64,000 nucleotides of DNA from Macquaria australasica (GCA_005408345.1 SEMN01000041.1:365501-429500); one strand, 5' to 3'; counted from the first letter of the stretch, positions 1-12,535 are shown. Translations and numbers: made by a program. The notes: a model not told the origin generated them from the sequence alone.

Positions 1-880
1 CAGATGGAGAAGCAGACAGGCTGCCAGACGTGAGCGAGCAGCCACTGATTGTTGTTCTATTGACCATGTGATTGGTCAATACGTTGCTCTGTCTGAAACA
101 TTATCTACCACTATCAGTTTGTCCCAAGCCGTCTACAAAAACAAACTAAAAAAAGGACCCACAACTTATTTATCCAATACATGCATGTACCAACAGCTTA
201 TACAGTCAATACATGCACATAGCGTTTCACATATCCAGGACTAGCCTGCCTATTTTTGCTATTTTTTTTGTGTGTGCTGCCCAAAAAACCCCCCAAAAAA
301 ACCTGATTCACTCCTATTCACTCCAATCCCTCCTCATGTTCCAAACAGCAACTGCAATATTTCGGTCGAGCGTCTACACACAGAGGTGCACAGCTTCACT
401 TACACTCTCCTTTTCCTTGCATCGCTCTATTTTGTGAGTGTGTGTATGAGTGTGTGTGTGAGTGTGTGTGTGTGTGTGCTTTCACTCCTGTCTGTCCACT
501 TAAGGGCCTTTGGTTTCAGAGGAGGCCATTGTATTTCCTCCATCGCCTAGCAACCATCACCAAGGCCAGCACTCCATTGTTGCAGAGGCTGAGCACCTGA
601 ATTGCCTGCTGCCTGTTTCTACTTTTCAAAATTGTACTGTAATTTCACAAAGTGGTGTTTCAGCATTAGAGAGAGAGAGAGAGAGAGAGAGACGGCTGCG
701 CTCCAAATTGGAGGGCAATGAAAATTGAGGGAAGTTTCATTTGGTGATTTCGCATCAGGAGCTGCACACATTTGCAAAAGACACACAAACAGCGGAGAAG
801 CAAAGAGATTGAGAGCATATTGTGCGTTCAGAAATGAAAACAAACACTGAGCGATTTATAGTGTAGCGTATTCAACCTAT

Positions 881-886
881 ATGTGT

Positions 887-954
<68 letters not shown>

Positions 955-965
955 AAGAAAGAGAT
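881..965. repeat. Compound (TG)n-(GA)n microsatellite
   Basis: A nearly uninterrupted TG run from about 881 to 942 passes directly into a GA run with some AAAG units. A second GA-rich block follows at 1128-1181. These are simple sequence repeats, expected to vary in length between individuals. Confidence 0.9.
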
Positions 966-2134
966 GGAGGCAGAAAGTGATAAAGACAAGGACTGAAGCA
1001 GAGATAAAGAGCCGGAGAGATGCCTGTGAGGGTTTGCAGCAGATGTGTGTTCATGGCTTCATAGTTTGTTGAAATGTACTTTATAGACTGAGAAACTGAT
1101 AGAGAGAGGTAGAAATCCACAAAGACACGAGAGAGAGAGAGAGCGAGAGAGAGAGAAGTGGAGACAGAGAGAGAGAGAAAAGGAGAAAATGGGAAAAATA
1201 TGAAAAGAGCAACATGTAGTGGGCGGGACTTGAGTGTTGAAAAGGTTTGTGGGCTAGATTTTTCTGAGTGACGTCAATTTTTACACAGTTTCCTTGAATA
1301 GCACCTGTGTGCATGGGGGCTGTCTGTCTGTCAGTTCTGAGTAAAAACATAACCCATGCCAGCAAAAACATATCCATCAGTGTTCTCCACTGGCCAATGG
1401 AGACAGACACCGAGGCCAACATCGACTCTTGTTGTCTTTAACGCTAGGTGTTAGAGATTGGCCCCCCTGCAACCTTCTCCGTTTTCTCAACCCCAAAAGC
1501 ATTTTAGCATCTTTTCTGTGAGCCTACGTAGATTTTTTTTAAAACATCCTTTTTGTGAGTTTCATTTTTTTTTTTTTGACAAAGACTCCGCTTTCTCTTT
1601 GTGCAGTGAAAATTGCTCCTTTTTTTTGTGTGTGCGCCTGCAATCAACGCCCTTGTGGATGACCCCAGGTGCCTGATTCAGAAATGGTAAGTGCCAACAA
1701 TTTTACCATCAGATAAATCAGTGCGTCTCTCATTATGTTGTATATCTTTGGATTTTTTTGAGTGATGCATACTGAAAATGTCTCTATCGCCATTTGAATA
1801 TTTATTGTTTTTGGGTCTGCTAATCCAAAGAAACATTTGTCCCTGTATTTCGTAACTGTCTTGCCATTGTCTGTTAGTTTCTCTCATTGATTTTCAGCAA
1901 CTGCAACTGGTCCATTCTGTCTCCGCATTTAACATTGAACCGCACATAGATGTGACATCCTGCGAAATCTGGTTGTTCTTAATCATTCTCATGAAAAGCA
2001 ATTAAAATACATAGATTTTCATTAAAAAAAACACACACAAATAGGTTGGTTATCCAACAAAATGCACACCATAGACTGGCACTCACACCACACTGACATA
2101 CTGTAGATGTATGCACACACAAATACAAGCAAAA

Positions 2135-2188
2135 GCACACACACACACACACACACTTGCAGATCAGGTTTCATTGTGTGTGTGCAGT

Positions 2189-2238
<50 letters not shown>

Positions 2239-2239
2239 A
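2135..2239. repeat. Opposed TG and CA microsatellites
   Basis: A CA run at 2135-2157 is followed by a TG run at about 2175-2184 and then a longer CA run at 2190-2239. The TG and second CA runs lie about five bases apart and are complementary, so this strand could fold into a hairpin. Confidence 0.85.
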
Positions 2240-3147
2240 GGGTTGTCTGTGTAGAGGGTCCGCTGAGATGGCAGCAGTGTTGGCTGACATGCTATCAAGT
2301 TGCAGTAAATACTCGCATCATCCAGGATTTACATTCAGTAGGAATCAGTTTCACACACATTTTAAATCGTAAGTGCAGATCTGTGAATGCGGCAATAATT
2401 AGTCACTTTTTCTTTAGGCAGCGGGAGAAAAGATTGAAGAGTAGATTTATTTTTTAATTCTGTTACAAGAAAATCTGATAGAACCAAAGAACAAGCTGAA
2501 CATATGCAAGTAACACTCATGTATAAAGACGAAAAGACATTCCTACTGCCATCAGCCATTTCCTACTCGTAACATGTTGTATATGATTTTATGACACAAG
2601 TATGTGATATTTCAAATATATAGGGTGATGTGGTGGTATAACACCTCAAATCAAAGTGCTTTTTCTGATATAAATCGAGCATAATGTGCCAGTTTAATTT
2701 GTTCACTGCAATATGTGTCCATCACTGTAATATGTGTCCAGCTAAAGCATTAACAAAATGGCAAAGCGCCAGTGAGAAACAACTGACTGTACGTCTTCCC
2801 TCAAAAGCTTCAAACATCCAAAACGCTATTATTAATATTAAATTATTGATCATTATTGACGACGTAAAGACCTTACCTGGAACCTGTGGACTTTACTGAC
2901 AGTGTGGAGTTGAGTACAGTACATGCATGTGGGATAAATGTTAAATTAATGCAGTAGTTTTCAGCTTGGGGGGGGGGGAGAGTTCAGGGGGGAGCTGGTT
3001 TATGAGGTTCATGGTAAAAGAAAACCCAAAAAACCAAAATCTTTTACTTTCACATGTAAAAATTTATCAATTCACAGCTTCACGTGTGTTCATATTGTAA
3101 TTATGTTTATGTAAGACCTTATTTTCCTTACTGCTATTTCTTTTATC

Positions 3148-3490
3148 TAGGGCAGCAACTAACGATTACTTCCATTATCGATTAATCTGCTGATTATTTT
3201 CTCGATTCATTAATTAATTGTTTGGTTTACGAAAGAAAAACTGAAAATAGTGAGAAATGCCTATCACAGTATCCTAGAGCACAAGGTGACATCAAATCAA
3301 CTGTCCAAAACCCCCAAAATATTCAATTTGCTATAATGTAAGACCAAGAAAAGCAGCAAATTCTCAGATTTGAGAACTTGGAACCATCAAATGTTTGGCA
3401 TTTTTGCTTGAAAAATTACTGAAACAATGAATCAATTACCAAAATAGTTGCTGATTAATTTTCTTTCGATCAACTCATCATTGCAGCTCT
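3148..3490. mobile_element. Non-autonomous DNA element (GCAACTAACGATTA type), copy 1
   Basis: The left end, with GCAACTAACGATTA, and the right end, with TCATTGCAGCTCT, are imperfect inverted repeats. Between them lies AT-rich sequence with several ATTAAT/CGATTA motifs and no reading frame. Related copies are seen at about 51153-51460 (opposite orientation) and 56807-57080. The arrangement is typical of an abundant class of fish MITEs. The exact family name cannot be given without a library search. Confidence 0.75.
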
Positions 3491-6249
3491 GCTTTTACCT
3501 GCAACGTTTCAAATTATTCTGTTGTGAAACATAATTAAATGCCTTGTAAGGCTACTGCCTTTAATTAGCATAAACTTTATTATAGACAAAACTGGATGAA
3601 TATATTAATGTGCAGCTTTAAAATTCTGAAGAAGAAAGGATATTAATGTGCTTCACCATTCACCTTGCAGCAGCGCCGCTGACTGACAGCTGAATCAAAC
3701 TGACACTGAACTGATTAACACTGACATCAGTATGGCAGCTTGTCAGCAGGTGTTTTCTCTCTGTTCCAGCGTGCAGGGTTGTCACCGGCTGTACCGAGCC
3801 TTTGATCACACAGTCTGTCCTGGCACATAACCCTGACACCAACCCCCCCTTGGCCCTGCTCCAAGCCCCTCTACCTTCATCCATCCCTCGGCCTCGTCCT
3901 TCCTCCAGAACATCAGGATTTCATACACTGAACCCTTCACAGGATCTCACAAAACTGTTGGTTCCATCTTTCAAGGTATAAACTAGCTGCATGTTGTGTG
4001 GACTTTTTAGGATTGTGCAAGTTTCTGGTGGTGCAGTACGTAGATAGAAGTGTAAATATCTATGTTTATTAATATAAAGGAGCGGCAAAAGGGAACAAAA
4101 TATTCAACGCCAGTAAATACAGATGCAAGAAGCTGACTTTATGTTTTCAAATATGAAACACGATAGATGAAAGATAATGAAGTAGTCGCACAGGGAAAAT
4201 TGCAGTAATTGAAATAATAAGTGTGTTTCTTTTGTGCATGAGTCAAGCGCTTTTACAGATGGTTTCTTGACGGTCTGCCAACCGATCATTTAATCTCTAA
4301 AAGCACAAGGAGAAGGCCTCTCAGGGCTGCCAGTTCTGCTGTGACAAACAGGCTCCGGCCTTCAACCGAGAGGGGCTGGAGCCTGTTTGTACTGAAGAAA
4401 GTTTGGTTTGAAGGAGAGCCATGGAGGTCCTTCAGCCCTCCCTGAACTCCACGGGAGGATTTGGATCATACATTAGCTCGAGGAGGCCACCTTGAGTTTG
4501 ACTCGTAGCTTGGCAACAGAACTGGAAGGTTAACACTAGAGAGAATAATACTGTCGTTGAGTCGCTCTGCATTTCATTGAGAGAGCTACTATATATATTC
4601 AACTGTTCCTAGTAAGCTTTATTCTAACTCCCAGTACTGATTTAATTGGTTCATTTGTTGTTGGCTTGAAAAATGCTTTACAAGATTTTAATTTAGACAA
4701 AGAATAGATTTTCATGGCCTTCACTGCCTGGATGAGGGAGTCCATAGCAGCATGGAAGACTAGTGATTTTGTTGTTTTTGTGGTTAAACTGACAACAAGT
4801 CATTGTCTTCCTCACTGCTCTGAGACACAAGCTTGAACTCAAGCCAAGTCTGTAAAATGTTTTTCAAAACTGAGAGACACTGAGCTCTCATTTCCCTTTG
4901 GGTAGTTGCATAATAAAAAAAAAACCCATCAAGTGCTCCAGCTGCCTTCCAAGAAAGATGAGCTGAAATTACACCCTGATGTCTTGCTATCATGCACAAC
5001 AAGACTACACTGGGTCAAATCAAGATTTATCTCCATGGAGAAGTCGCACAATTTTGGGTGAAAATCCTGCATCAAATGTTTAAAGGCATAGTTTTTTAAA
5101 TAGTAATCTTTTTATTAAATATTAAGTTTTTAACTAAACTTCACAGTGAAAACATTGGCTCAGATCAGACTGATAGAAATGTAATTTCATAATAGCATGC
5201 AAATACTTTTACCAGTCCATATTATTGCTAAATTTTGGCCAAGGTATTGATAGATAAGGAATTGGCTATGTGTTTAAAAATCATTGCAGATCTTTAACAA
5301 ACCATTTTGTTTGATTTTAGAGTGATTTACTTATTTCACCTGTCAATTAATCATTCCAGTTTCAGTTAAATTGGCTCATGTCTTGCAGGGTTCGTGGTAA
5401 GTGACGTTTTTGTTCTTTTGTTTTTTCCTGTCTCTTCTGTCTGGATGAGATGGCAGCAAACAGAGAGAGGTGGAATCTGACTGGTAAGAAACAGAATTTT
5501 TTTGTGAGGTAATTTGTCAAAACAAATTTTCCAAATTTACCTCACAATTACCTTCTTATAATTTTGAACACATTGTTTAAACTGTGTTTCAAGTAGAAAT
5601 AATAATGATCTACCCTTTTATTTTTCCCAGCAGTTTAAAATCAATTGCTCATGCCGAGGTTTGTTAGGAGCGCAGAAAATGGATAAAACTGTATTGGAGG
5701 TATGTCTGAGATATTGATTGACTTGGCTTAAGCTGTGTTTAAATGGTAAATTAAACATACAAATGCAGTTTATTTTTTTACACCCTTGTAGAGGTGATAT
5801 TCTTTTCTTTTTCCCTATAGCTTAAAGGTTGCTGTGATAAAAATAAGATGAAGCAAGACCTGTTCAGCTTTAACACGGTCAGATTAGTTCTGGTTATCAC
5901 TCGGATTGTGGATTAGGTTAATTATTGGCCTAAAGTCAATACATCCATGAATTTGGGTTGATCTCATCAACCTGATGTTATCCATGCTGTGAGCTGTACT
6001 CCAACCTATCTGACAGCCGACTTCAGAAAATTGAACCACAAATGATGGAAACACTGATGACCCAAAGGTTAGAGGTAATGTTGATATCGACTTCCACTTC
6101 AATGATTAACTCTCATCACATTCTGCTGCAATTTATTTCATTTTGACTTTATTGCTTGCCCTTTGGCTTTTCATAAATTAATCTCTGTACTCAGAATGCA
6201 AATAAAATATGGCTTTACTCATATAAGTCAAAATAAAGAATAAGTCAGC
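3491..6249. other. Intergenic sequence left of the afp4-like gene
   Basis: No gene is supported. The segment contains a 17-bp stem hairpin at 4344-4390 (described separately), an exon-like open segment at 3909-3975 that could not be linked to a gene, and otherwise AT-rich sequence without long frames. Confidence 0.5.
4344..4390. repeat. Short inverted repeat (17-bp arms, 13-base loop)
   Basis: The left arm, ACAAACAGGCTCCGGCC at 4344-4360, pairs with the right arm, GGCTGGAGCCTGTTTGT at 4374-4390, in 16 of 17 positions. The exception would be a G-U pair in RNA. The loop is only 13 bases. The stem is too short for a standard microRNA precursor and no function can be assigned. Confidence 0.7.
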
Positions 6250-6273
6250 TCAAAACGATGAATTTCCAAACCC

Positions 6274-6279
6274 TTTAAT
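6274..6279 (-). terminator. Polyadenylation signal ATTAAA of the afp4-like gene
   Basis: On the minus strand an ATTAAA hexamer lies about 150 bases past the stop codon, the common variant of AATAAA. Cleavage would be expected 10-30 bases further on, giving a short 3' UTR. Another TTTATT (AATAAA on the minus strand) sits near 6146 and could serve as a distal site. Confidence 0.5.
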
Positions 6280-6426
6280 TGATGACATTCAAGTATCACA
6301 TCTCAGATGACTTAGAGACAGAGGAGTATGGCAGACAAACATCAGTGAAGCATTCTGAGCAGAACCAAAAGTGAGCTCTAGCCCGGCTTGGGTGTTACTG
6401 CAGCTGGAGCGAACCCACAGCAAGCT

Positions 6427-8000
6427 TTACTGGGGGGGGAGCAGGGCCTTGGTCTGGTCCATCACCTGCTGGAAGAACTTCTCCATCATGTCGGTCAGAG
6501 GCTTGACCTGGGCGTGGAAGTTGTCGGTCAGAGGCTTGACCTGAGTGTTGAAGTTGTCGGTCAGGGGCTTGATCTGTTCCTCAATGTTAGCGATGTAGGG
6601 CTTGACCTGCTCCTGCAGCTTGGCGGCCTCGGCCTGGACCTTGTCAACCAGAGGCTGGATCTGGGCCCTGCTGTCTTCCATGTAATTCCTGTGGAAGGTA
6701 GAGGAAGCGACAATCTTCTGTTAAACACTGATGCTGACTCTGACTTGTATTCTAATAAAGAAAATTGAACTAAAACTGCCTGAAAATTGACTCTTGAGAA
6801 AAATCTTTCTTTAAAAAACAGCTGTGGTTGACTGCTAACTGCTATTACATGAGGTCAGCAAGGGCGTATACTGTGTGTGTATTTATGCATGTATTAAGTC
6901 CAGGTTATAGATCACGATAATGTGAGTTTTATCTCAAAAACACCCCCTTTAATGTCCAAAGAGGTGGTTAGCCTTTAGCCTTGTGTTTTACATGTAATTT
7001 GTCATCATAAATATCACTTTTTCATCTTGACAATTGACTGAAAAGTGACACATTTGTTGTTTCTAAAGGCAGTCGTAAACTTATAATGTGTGTATAATGG
7101 TGTATAGCCAGTAAAATTAAGTCAAAAAATAAAGTCAAATTTCCTGAAGGAAAATGAGCCCTTCTGAAACTTCCACATGCCATTTTGACCATATTGTTCC
7201 AAGAACAATTTAGCTGTCATACATTCATGTTAATACTTAATGCTGGACATTTACATTTAGAGTTTATGCTTGAAGCAGACTGAATGCAGTGCAGTTAGGT
7301 TGGAGTTAAAGCAGTAGATAATGAAGAAAGAACAAGAAAGGTTTTTCTGTTGGTCGTTACTTACTGGGCAGTGTTGGTGACCTCAAGAGCCTTCACCTTC
7401 TCCACCATCTCCTGGGTTGCGGTGGTGATGCTGGCGGACATGTCGTTGATAATCTGGGTGATCCTGTCCACCTCAGACTGGATGTCACGCTTCATCAGTG
7501 ACCCGGCGTCAGTGCCTGTGAACATACGTGCTGCTCTTTATCTAAATCCGCTAAATTTAATTAAAATGCACACACTACAGGACTTAGTGAATAGTAGTGC
7601 CTTGAACTCATCAGACTGAAGAGGAGGCATGCACAGACAATACGACCATATGATAAGCACTAGTTCTCAGCTGTTGTGTTAAAACCATTTAATTGGTTGA
7701 TTTTCAGGTTTTGAATCAAGTTGAAAACTTGCATGGTCCTCTGTGGGTTCAGAAAGGTATAAAACAATTAAAATGCAAGTGTATTCTAAACTGCGTAGTG
7801 GTCAAGTTAAAATCAAGGCAGTTTTTAGTTGTTGAAATGTCAAAAAAGAAAATTAAGCAGATATTCAGAATTTAAGTTTATATGTGGTCTTAAAATACAT
7901 TACGTATATCAAATATGTTTTTTTTTAATCAGTGAAAATATGTCTTACCATGGGCAACAGCCAGCACAACGACAAGAGCGGCAACAAGGGAGAATTTCAT
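6427..8000 (-). CDS. afp4: Type-4 ice-structuring protein-like (AFP4/apolipoprotein-like), secreted
   Basis: The coding sequence joins three exons on the minus strand: 7949-8000, 7365-7515 and 6427-6688. All junctions are GT-AG, giving 465 bases and 154 residues. The start codon is the first ATG after the acceptor at 8024, and opens a hydrophobic signal peptide (MKFSLVAALVVVLAVAHG). The mature part is predicted to be almost entirely amphipathic helix. It ends in three 11-residue repeats beginning KPLTD, then MMEKFFQQVMDQTKALLPPQ. Signal peptide, exon layout and QIKPLTD-type repeats fit the type-4 antifreeze/LS-12 group, which is related to exchangeable apolipoproteins and circulates in plasma. 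The founding LS-12 protein is, as I recall it, about 128 residues, so this one is longer. Teleost ApoA-II (apo-14), as I remember it, has a different N-terminus, so I prefer AFP4-like. The name does not prove that it binds ice. Confidence 0.85.
6490..6588 (-). repeat. Three 33-bp tandem repeats in the last afp4-like exon
   Basis: Three head-to-tail 33-base units start at 6490, 6523 and 6556, each beginning GTCGGTCAG on the plus strand. Units one and two differ at 3 of 33 bases; the third is more diverged. Each encodes 11 residues (about three helical turns), the usual repeat length of exchangeable apolipoproteins. The two most similar units suggest a recent in-frame duplication. Confidence 0.85.
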
Positions 8001-8022
8001 GGCTGCAGATGAGCAAGATCAA

Positions 8023-8310
8023 CCTAGAGAAAGTTAAAGGATTAGTAAAATAACACTGAAAGTTGCAGCAGCTACAATAAAATGGTGGCAAACTGTAGTA
8101 AAGCAGGTACAAGGACAGAGGTTTCTGATAATGTAAGACATTTAAGTAATAGTCAGTGTGTTTTTCTCATATATATGAACACTACATCTTCGTCTACAGC
8201 CACACAACGAATAAGAAACACCACTGTAAAGCAGCGAGAGACATACCTTAACTCCTGGGGTTCTTGGACCTAACGGTGCCTTCTGTCGAAGAGCCAGGGG
8301 CTTTTATAGC
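8023..8310 (-). promoter_or_regulatory. Promoter and non-coding first exon of the afp4-like gene
   Basis: On the minus strand a TATAAAAG box occupies 8301-8308. A start site about 30 bases downstream, near 8272, would produce a small leader exon ending at 8247, where a donor (G/GTATGT) follows. The matching acceptor (TCTCTAG) precedes 8023, from which 23 more leader bases run to the start codon. A non-coding first exon, short second exon and TATA promoter are typical of apolipoprotein-family genes. The transcript start itself is inferred. Confidence 0.7.
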
Positions 8311-8544
8311 TCCAGAGGATGAGTAAAATCATGGCTAATCAGAATGTAATCACCTCCAACGTAAACAGGTGACCTGACAGGAGGAGTACAATCTTTGCGT
8401 TGGCTGAACCTTGATGCTTGATAGCTGTCACAAGAAAGACACAAAGTCCACTCTGTGTGTGTGTGAGCTGGAGAGAAAGATTAATCGTGAACTGCTGGCT
8501 GCTGTGACCTGACGAATCTTCACTTTATTTTTAAGCACATTTAC

Positions 8545-9002
8545 TCATGAATCATACGAGATACTTATATTTCTATTCCACTGCATTTCAGAGGGAAATA
8601 TGGTACTTTTTTTTATATATCTGACAGCTGAGAAGTTACTGGTTACTTTGCAGATCAAGGTTTTATATTCAAAACAGATGATCATCTTTTAAAATATTGT
8701 GGTTTTTTTTAATAAATTAAACTACCCAGCCGTATATGATAAAGCTTTACTTCAACCAGCTACAACAACAAAAAAATGCTGCGTACACATTAATGCATCA
8801 GCAATAACAATCCAGTAATATAATATAGTACTGACAGGGGTCTTCTGCCTACATTATGAGTACTTTCTGTACATTTTGATGCTTATACTCCTGTATTTGT
8901 ACTTAAAAATGTAAAAATGTTTTACTTGTAGTGAAGTATTTTTTGCTTGAGACATTGTCACTTTTACTCAAGTAAAATATCTGAATACTTCTTCCACCAC
9001 TG
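8545..9002. mobile_element. Dispersed element ending CTTCTTCCACCACTG, copy A
   Basis: The right end, CTTCTTCCACCACTG, and the internal motifs GAGTACTTT, TACTTGTA and CATTTCAGAGGGAAA match the better-preserved copy at 53076-53619. The left inverted repeat was not found, so the copy is probably truncated; the left limit is approximate. It has no coding content. Other partial copies lie at 12536-12872, about 31205-31300, and flanking 53076-53619. Confidence 0.7.
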
Positions 9003-10792
9003 CACAGGCATAAAACACTTTCAGTAACTGACTAAAAGATATATCAACTGAAAGAAAGAAAAACACAAAAAGTTGTCTTACTGAGGCGCAAAATGAAAGA
9101 GTAGGCAACACAAACTGGACAAACGGCTTCATAAAGATTTCATTTTCTACAAATGCTTGTCAGTTATTCTGGACAAAGTAATTGTTTTGTGTGTGAGTTC
9201 TTTCCTTTTTAATAATATACATTATAATGTAGGCCTATGTCGTTTACGAGCACGTTATTGTTTGGTGATGGCAGGGGTTAATTCATACATTGTCTGTCTA
9301 CTCAACAGAGGGTTGGCTGATGAGACAGAGTCACTCAATTGTGCTGACCTTGGACACCAATCTACTTAGTGCTATCAGCAGTTGCCCCGTACTGTATGCG
9401 CAATCTCTGCAGCAGGCTGAGACGAGCTCCTGATAAACTCATCACAGAAGATACAGTAGAAGATACTGCAGTTCCCATGTGTGTTATCATGCTGGGGCTT
9501 TTTGTCTGGCACTTCGTATGTTTTAAATCCACCACACTTATCTTACTGAATAGACTTCAAATCATCAAATGGTTATTTGATGTGTATTTTATTTGTAATC
9601 CCTTTAGTATTATTCTTTGTGTTTTAACATATTGTGTTCTGTTCTTCTCTTTTGCATTGTTACAGCTGTAGGCAAGGTTGTGTGTCTGCAATATCACTAT
9701 GGCAACCTACTTATCCATCTGTTTTTGTACCTCTTGATATTGTACCACACACCTTGTTCTGGAACAATGAGTATAATAAAGTGATTACAAAGAAAATCTC
9801 ATATCTATCACGTAACAAATTGTCTCAAGCTTTGTAAAGTGTTAAGAAGGTTTTTGCTTGTGTTAACTTTGCAGTGTTTACAAGTCTGCTGCTGTGCTGC
9901 CACTTTTAGTGCTGGAGAATGCTTTGTGTGCCATCTTGGATTCTGTCTTTCAAAGCATATTTGAACAGTGAAAATGTCAGCGCAATGGTTCAAATAACTA
10001 AAGCCAGTTTGCTTTGTTTGACAGGAACATTTAAGTTGAAAAAAACTGAACGAGAGACGGTGATTTTAAACTGGAAAAATACAATGGAAAGTCCATTCAG
10101 AATGAACATTGATTTAGAGAGACATTAACAAAAATATTCTGCCACAACTGTAGAATTAAGTCGCACGTTTCCACTGTCATTCATGCCAGAATGTGGAGGT
10201 TACTATGAACTATATGGCTGCAGACTGATACAGAGATGATGTGCCCATTTTCATGCTTACATACTATTTCAACACCCATAAGATTAAAGTTCAGGTCAGA
10301 TATTATCTTTCCTTAGCTTGCATCACAAGTAGGGAAGTATAGTTTTGTGCTAATGAATTTGGATAGGCAAAACACAACCAATTATGTGAGATACTTGATA
10401 TACTGTATTAAACTGCAGACTCATAAAAATACTTTTTTACTGGCCATCTTTGGTGTCAGATTATCTTTAACTAATGTAGCTATCTCTACATAGAGTTCAG
10501 TTCAGTTGAACTTCAGTGAACACACCACGTGGCATATTTTACATACCTCTACTGATTGTACTGTAAGTGCAACGCTGTAATAAATGCTCAAGAAAGCTCC
10601 TATCTCAACCAAACCATTGTCTCTCTCTCTCTCTCTCTCTGATCAAACATACATTTTTCTTGTATCCATCTATCAGTCCATGTTTCTGCTTATATTGTGA
10701 TTTTGGATTGCAACAGGGCAAGCAGCAGAGCAGCCCACTGGTCCGTTCCCCCTATAAGCTCCAAGGATTCCTCTGCTAAGCTTTGACACTGG

Positions 10793-10875
10793 CCACCAGA
10801 AGGCAACATTGTAAGGCATTGTAAGAGCAGCCTTCTGAAATTGCTAAGTAGAAAGCGAGCCCTGCCACCTAGTGT
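10793..10875. promoter_or_regulatory. Pair of CTCF-like motifs in opposite orientation
   Basis: At 10793-10806 the plus strand matches the CTCF core CCASYAGRKGGCAG at 12 of 14 positions. At 10862-10875 the minus strand reads ACACTAGGTGGCAG, matching at 13 of 14. Binding is inferred from the motif only. Confidence 0.4.
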
Positions 10876-11464
10876 TCAAACCAAAATTTTCCCTTTTAAA
10901 TCGGTGACTTCAAGCACTGCCTTAATCTTGTGACCACAGATGTGGGTCAACATTAACTTGTCACTAACTTAACTACCCCTGATCAATAGTCACAATTCAT
11001 TTTCCTCTCCTCATTGACTAAGACTCCAAAAAACTGATCCCCTCCTCTTCATCCATTACTTACAAACACCTGAGAGGCCTCTCTAATGCCACCAAACGAA
11101 CTCTCCAAACCTCAGCTATTCCTTAGTATCCTGTCTGGAAAATTGGGACACGGCACATCCTTTTCACATCCAAATTCCATCCTGAACAAGTCTTCTTAAT
11201 ACCAATACTGCAAACAAAGCCCTCTCGGTTTTCCCACAACTAAGGTATAGGAAAAAAAAGTATTGTTTCGGTATTGGTAGAGAAACTCATTTTCAAACCA
11301 GCCCTAGTGTAGACCGGACTAACAGACTCCTTTCTCCCCTCAGTTATGTGAAAGGTGAAAGACTCTGTATTGTGTCCAGAAAGTAATCTGCATTGTTTCT
11401 GCTGAATTTAAGGCTTAAGTATTGATTGGTGACCCTCAGTATGCATGGGTTTTCCAGGGAGAAT

Positions 11465-11640
11465 GAGAAGAGTGATAGATAGACAGAAAATACTTTATTT
11501 AGGCTGTTCTTGGGGGAAATTCTCATATCACAGCTGCAGTACACGAATGAACCACACAAGAATAGTGCAAAAAACAAAAACAAAAAACCCACAAGTGCTA
11601 TCATAAAAGTAAAAAGTAAAAAGTAAAAAAGTATAAAAGG
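11465..11640 (-). mobile_element. LINE/SINE 3'-tail-like fragment
   Basis: A GATAGATAGACAG run followed by ATACTTTATTTAGG and GGGGGAAATTC resembles the 3' ends of several fish retroposons, which carry ATAGATACTTTATT followed by GGGGAAATT. It is followed by A-rich repeats of GTAAAAA. No reverse transcriptase sequence is present. The family is uncertain. Confidence 0.35.
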
Positions 11641-12535
11641 TATGCCCTTTAAACGTGTGCATGCATATCCCTCATTTGCTGAAACTTAACCTACCAGTTC
11701 ATGGCTGCTGTTCCCAAAATCTGTTTGATACTCAATCCTGACACTCAAACACCATCTACTGTACTATTTCTTGCATTTTGTTCCTGCAGAGATTACTAAC
11801 TAACAAACAGGGACCACGTTCAGCTCTGCCTCCAGAGTGTGTCTGTCAGTTTAGAGGCTCATCAAAGTGCTGCTTCCACCTTACAACAATATCCCTGTTT
11901 TCTCGAGAACAGCCTGTTATTGTGCTGCATATCTCTCAGCATCATTGTCCATAACAGAGGATTTGAACAGAGTCTGTTCTGATTCCACATGCAGCATGTT
12001 TGGAGGTGAAATTGAACCTTGTGTCAGTCAGGATTTCCAGCACATTCTCAATACATGTTTCCTGTTTACCAGGCCTGTCTGTCAGTCTCCTCTGACACCT
12101 GATCCAACTCACCACCAGATGATCAAATGACAGTCCCTCTCTCCACCTGAGCATCCAGAACATGCAGCCACGGGCCTCAATACATGGACCAAGAGCCTGT
12201 GTGGACACATGAGAGCCCTCTGCTGGTCATGTGAATTATTTTAACAAAATGTGGTACTGTTTATGTGGAACCATGAGAATCTGGGTCTGGTCCATAAGTA
12301 AAAAATAATCTGAGCAAAAGTATCAGTGACATCAAGACCCAAACCTAGTGGTCCCTAGTCATCCACTTGCCTCAGCTGAGCTGAGTGGTGCATAGATGTA
12401 CACAAATTCAACCATCTTCTCACCTCAAGGCCAAATAAACACCATCAAACAATTTCAAAATAAAGCAAAATGGTGGTTTTGGATGGGTTATTAGCATAAA
12501 GAAAACCCAAAAGCCTCTCCAGCAGCCTGCAGTCT

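Larger units (their letters stand above)
1..3147. other. Intergenic sequence rich in microsatellites
   Basis: No gene could be supported here. The open frames are short, lack recognisable domains, and several are only translations of dinucleotide repeats. The stretch holds GT, GA and CA microsatellites near 435-479, 668-692, 881-965, 1128-1181, 2135-2157 and 2190-2239, plus T-rich tracts around 1535-1630. A run of G near 2967-2976 is a short homopolymer. I see no promoter or splice pattern that adds up to a transcript. Confidence 0.6.
9003..12535. other. Intergenic sequence between the afp4-like gene and rbm8a
   Basis: No gene is supported; the longest open frame is 100 codons without recognisable features. 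The stretch holds a CT microsatellite at 10620-10640, a LINE-tail-like segment at about 11465-11640, and CTCF-like motifs at 10793-10806, 10862-10875 and 12213-12226. Confidence 0.55.

Noticed and set aside
2107..2457. 116-codon frame on the plus strand
   Set aside because: Most of it is translated CA microsatellite (Thr-His runs).
5450..5485. ATGGCAGCAAACAGAGAGAG followed by a GTAAGA donor, a possible first coding exon
   Set aside because: Nothing downstream continues the frame into a recognisable protein, and short ATG-to-donor pairs are frequent by chance.
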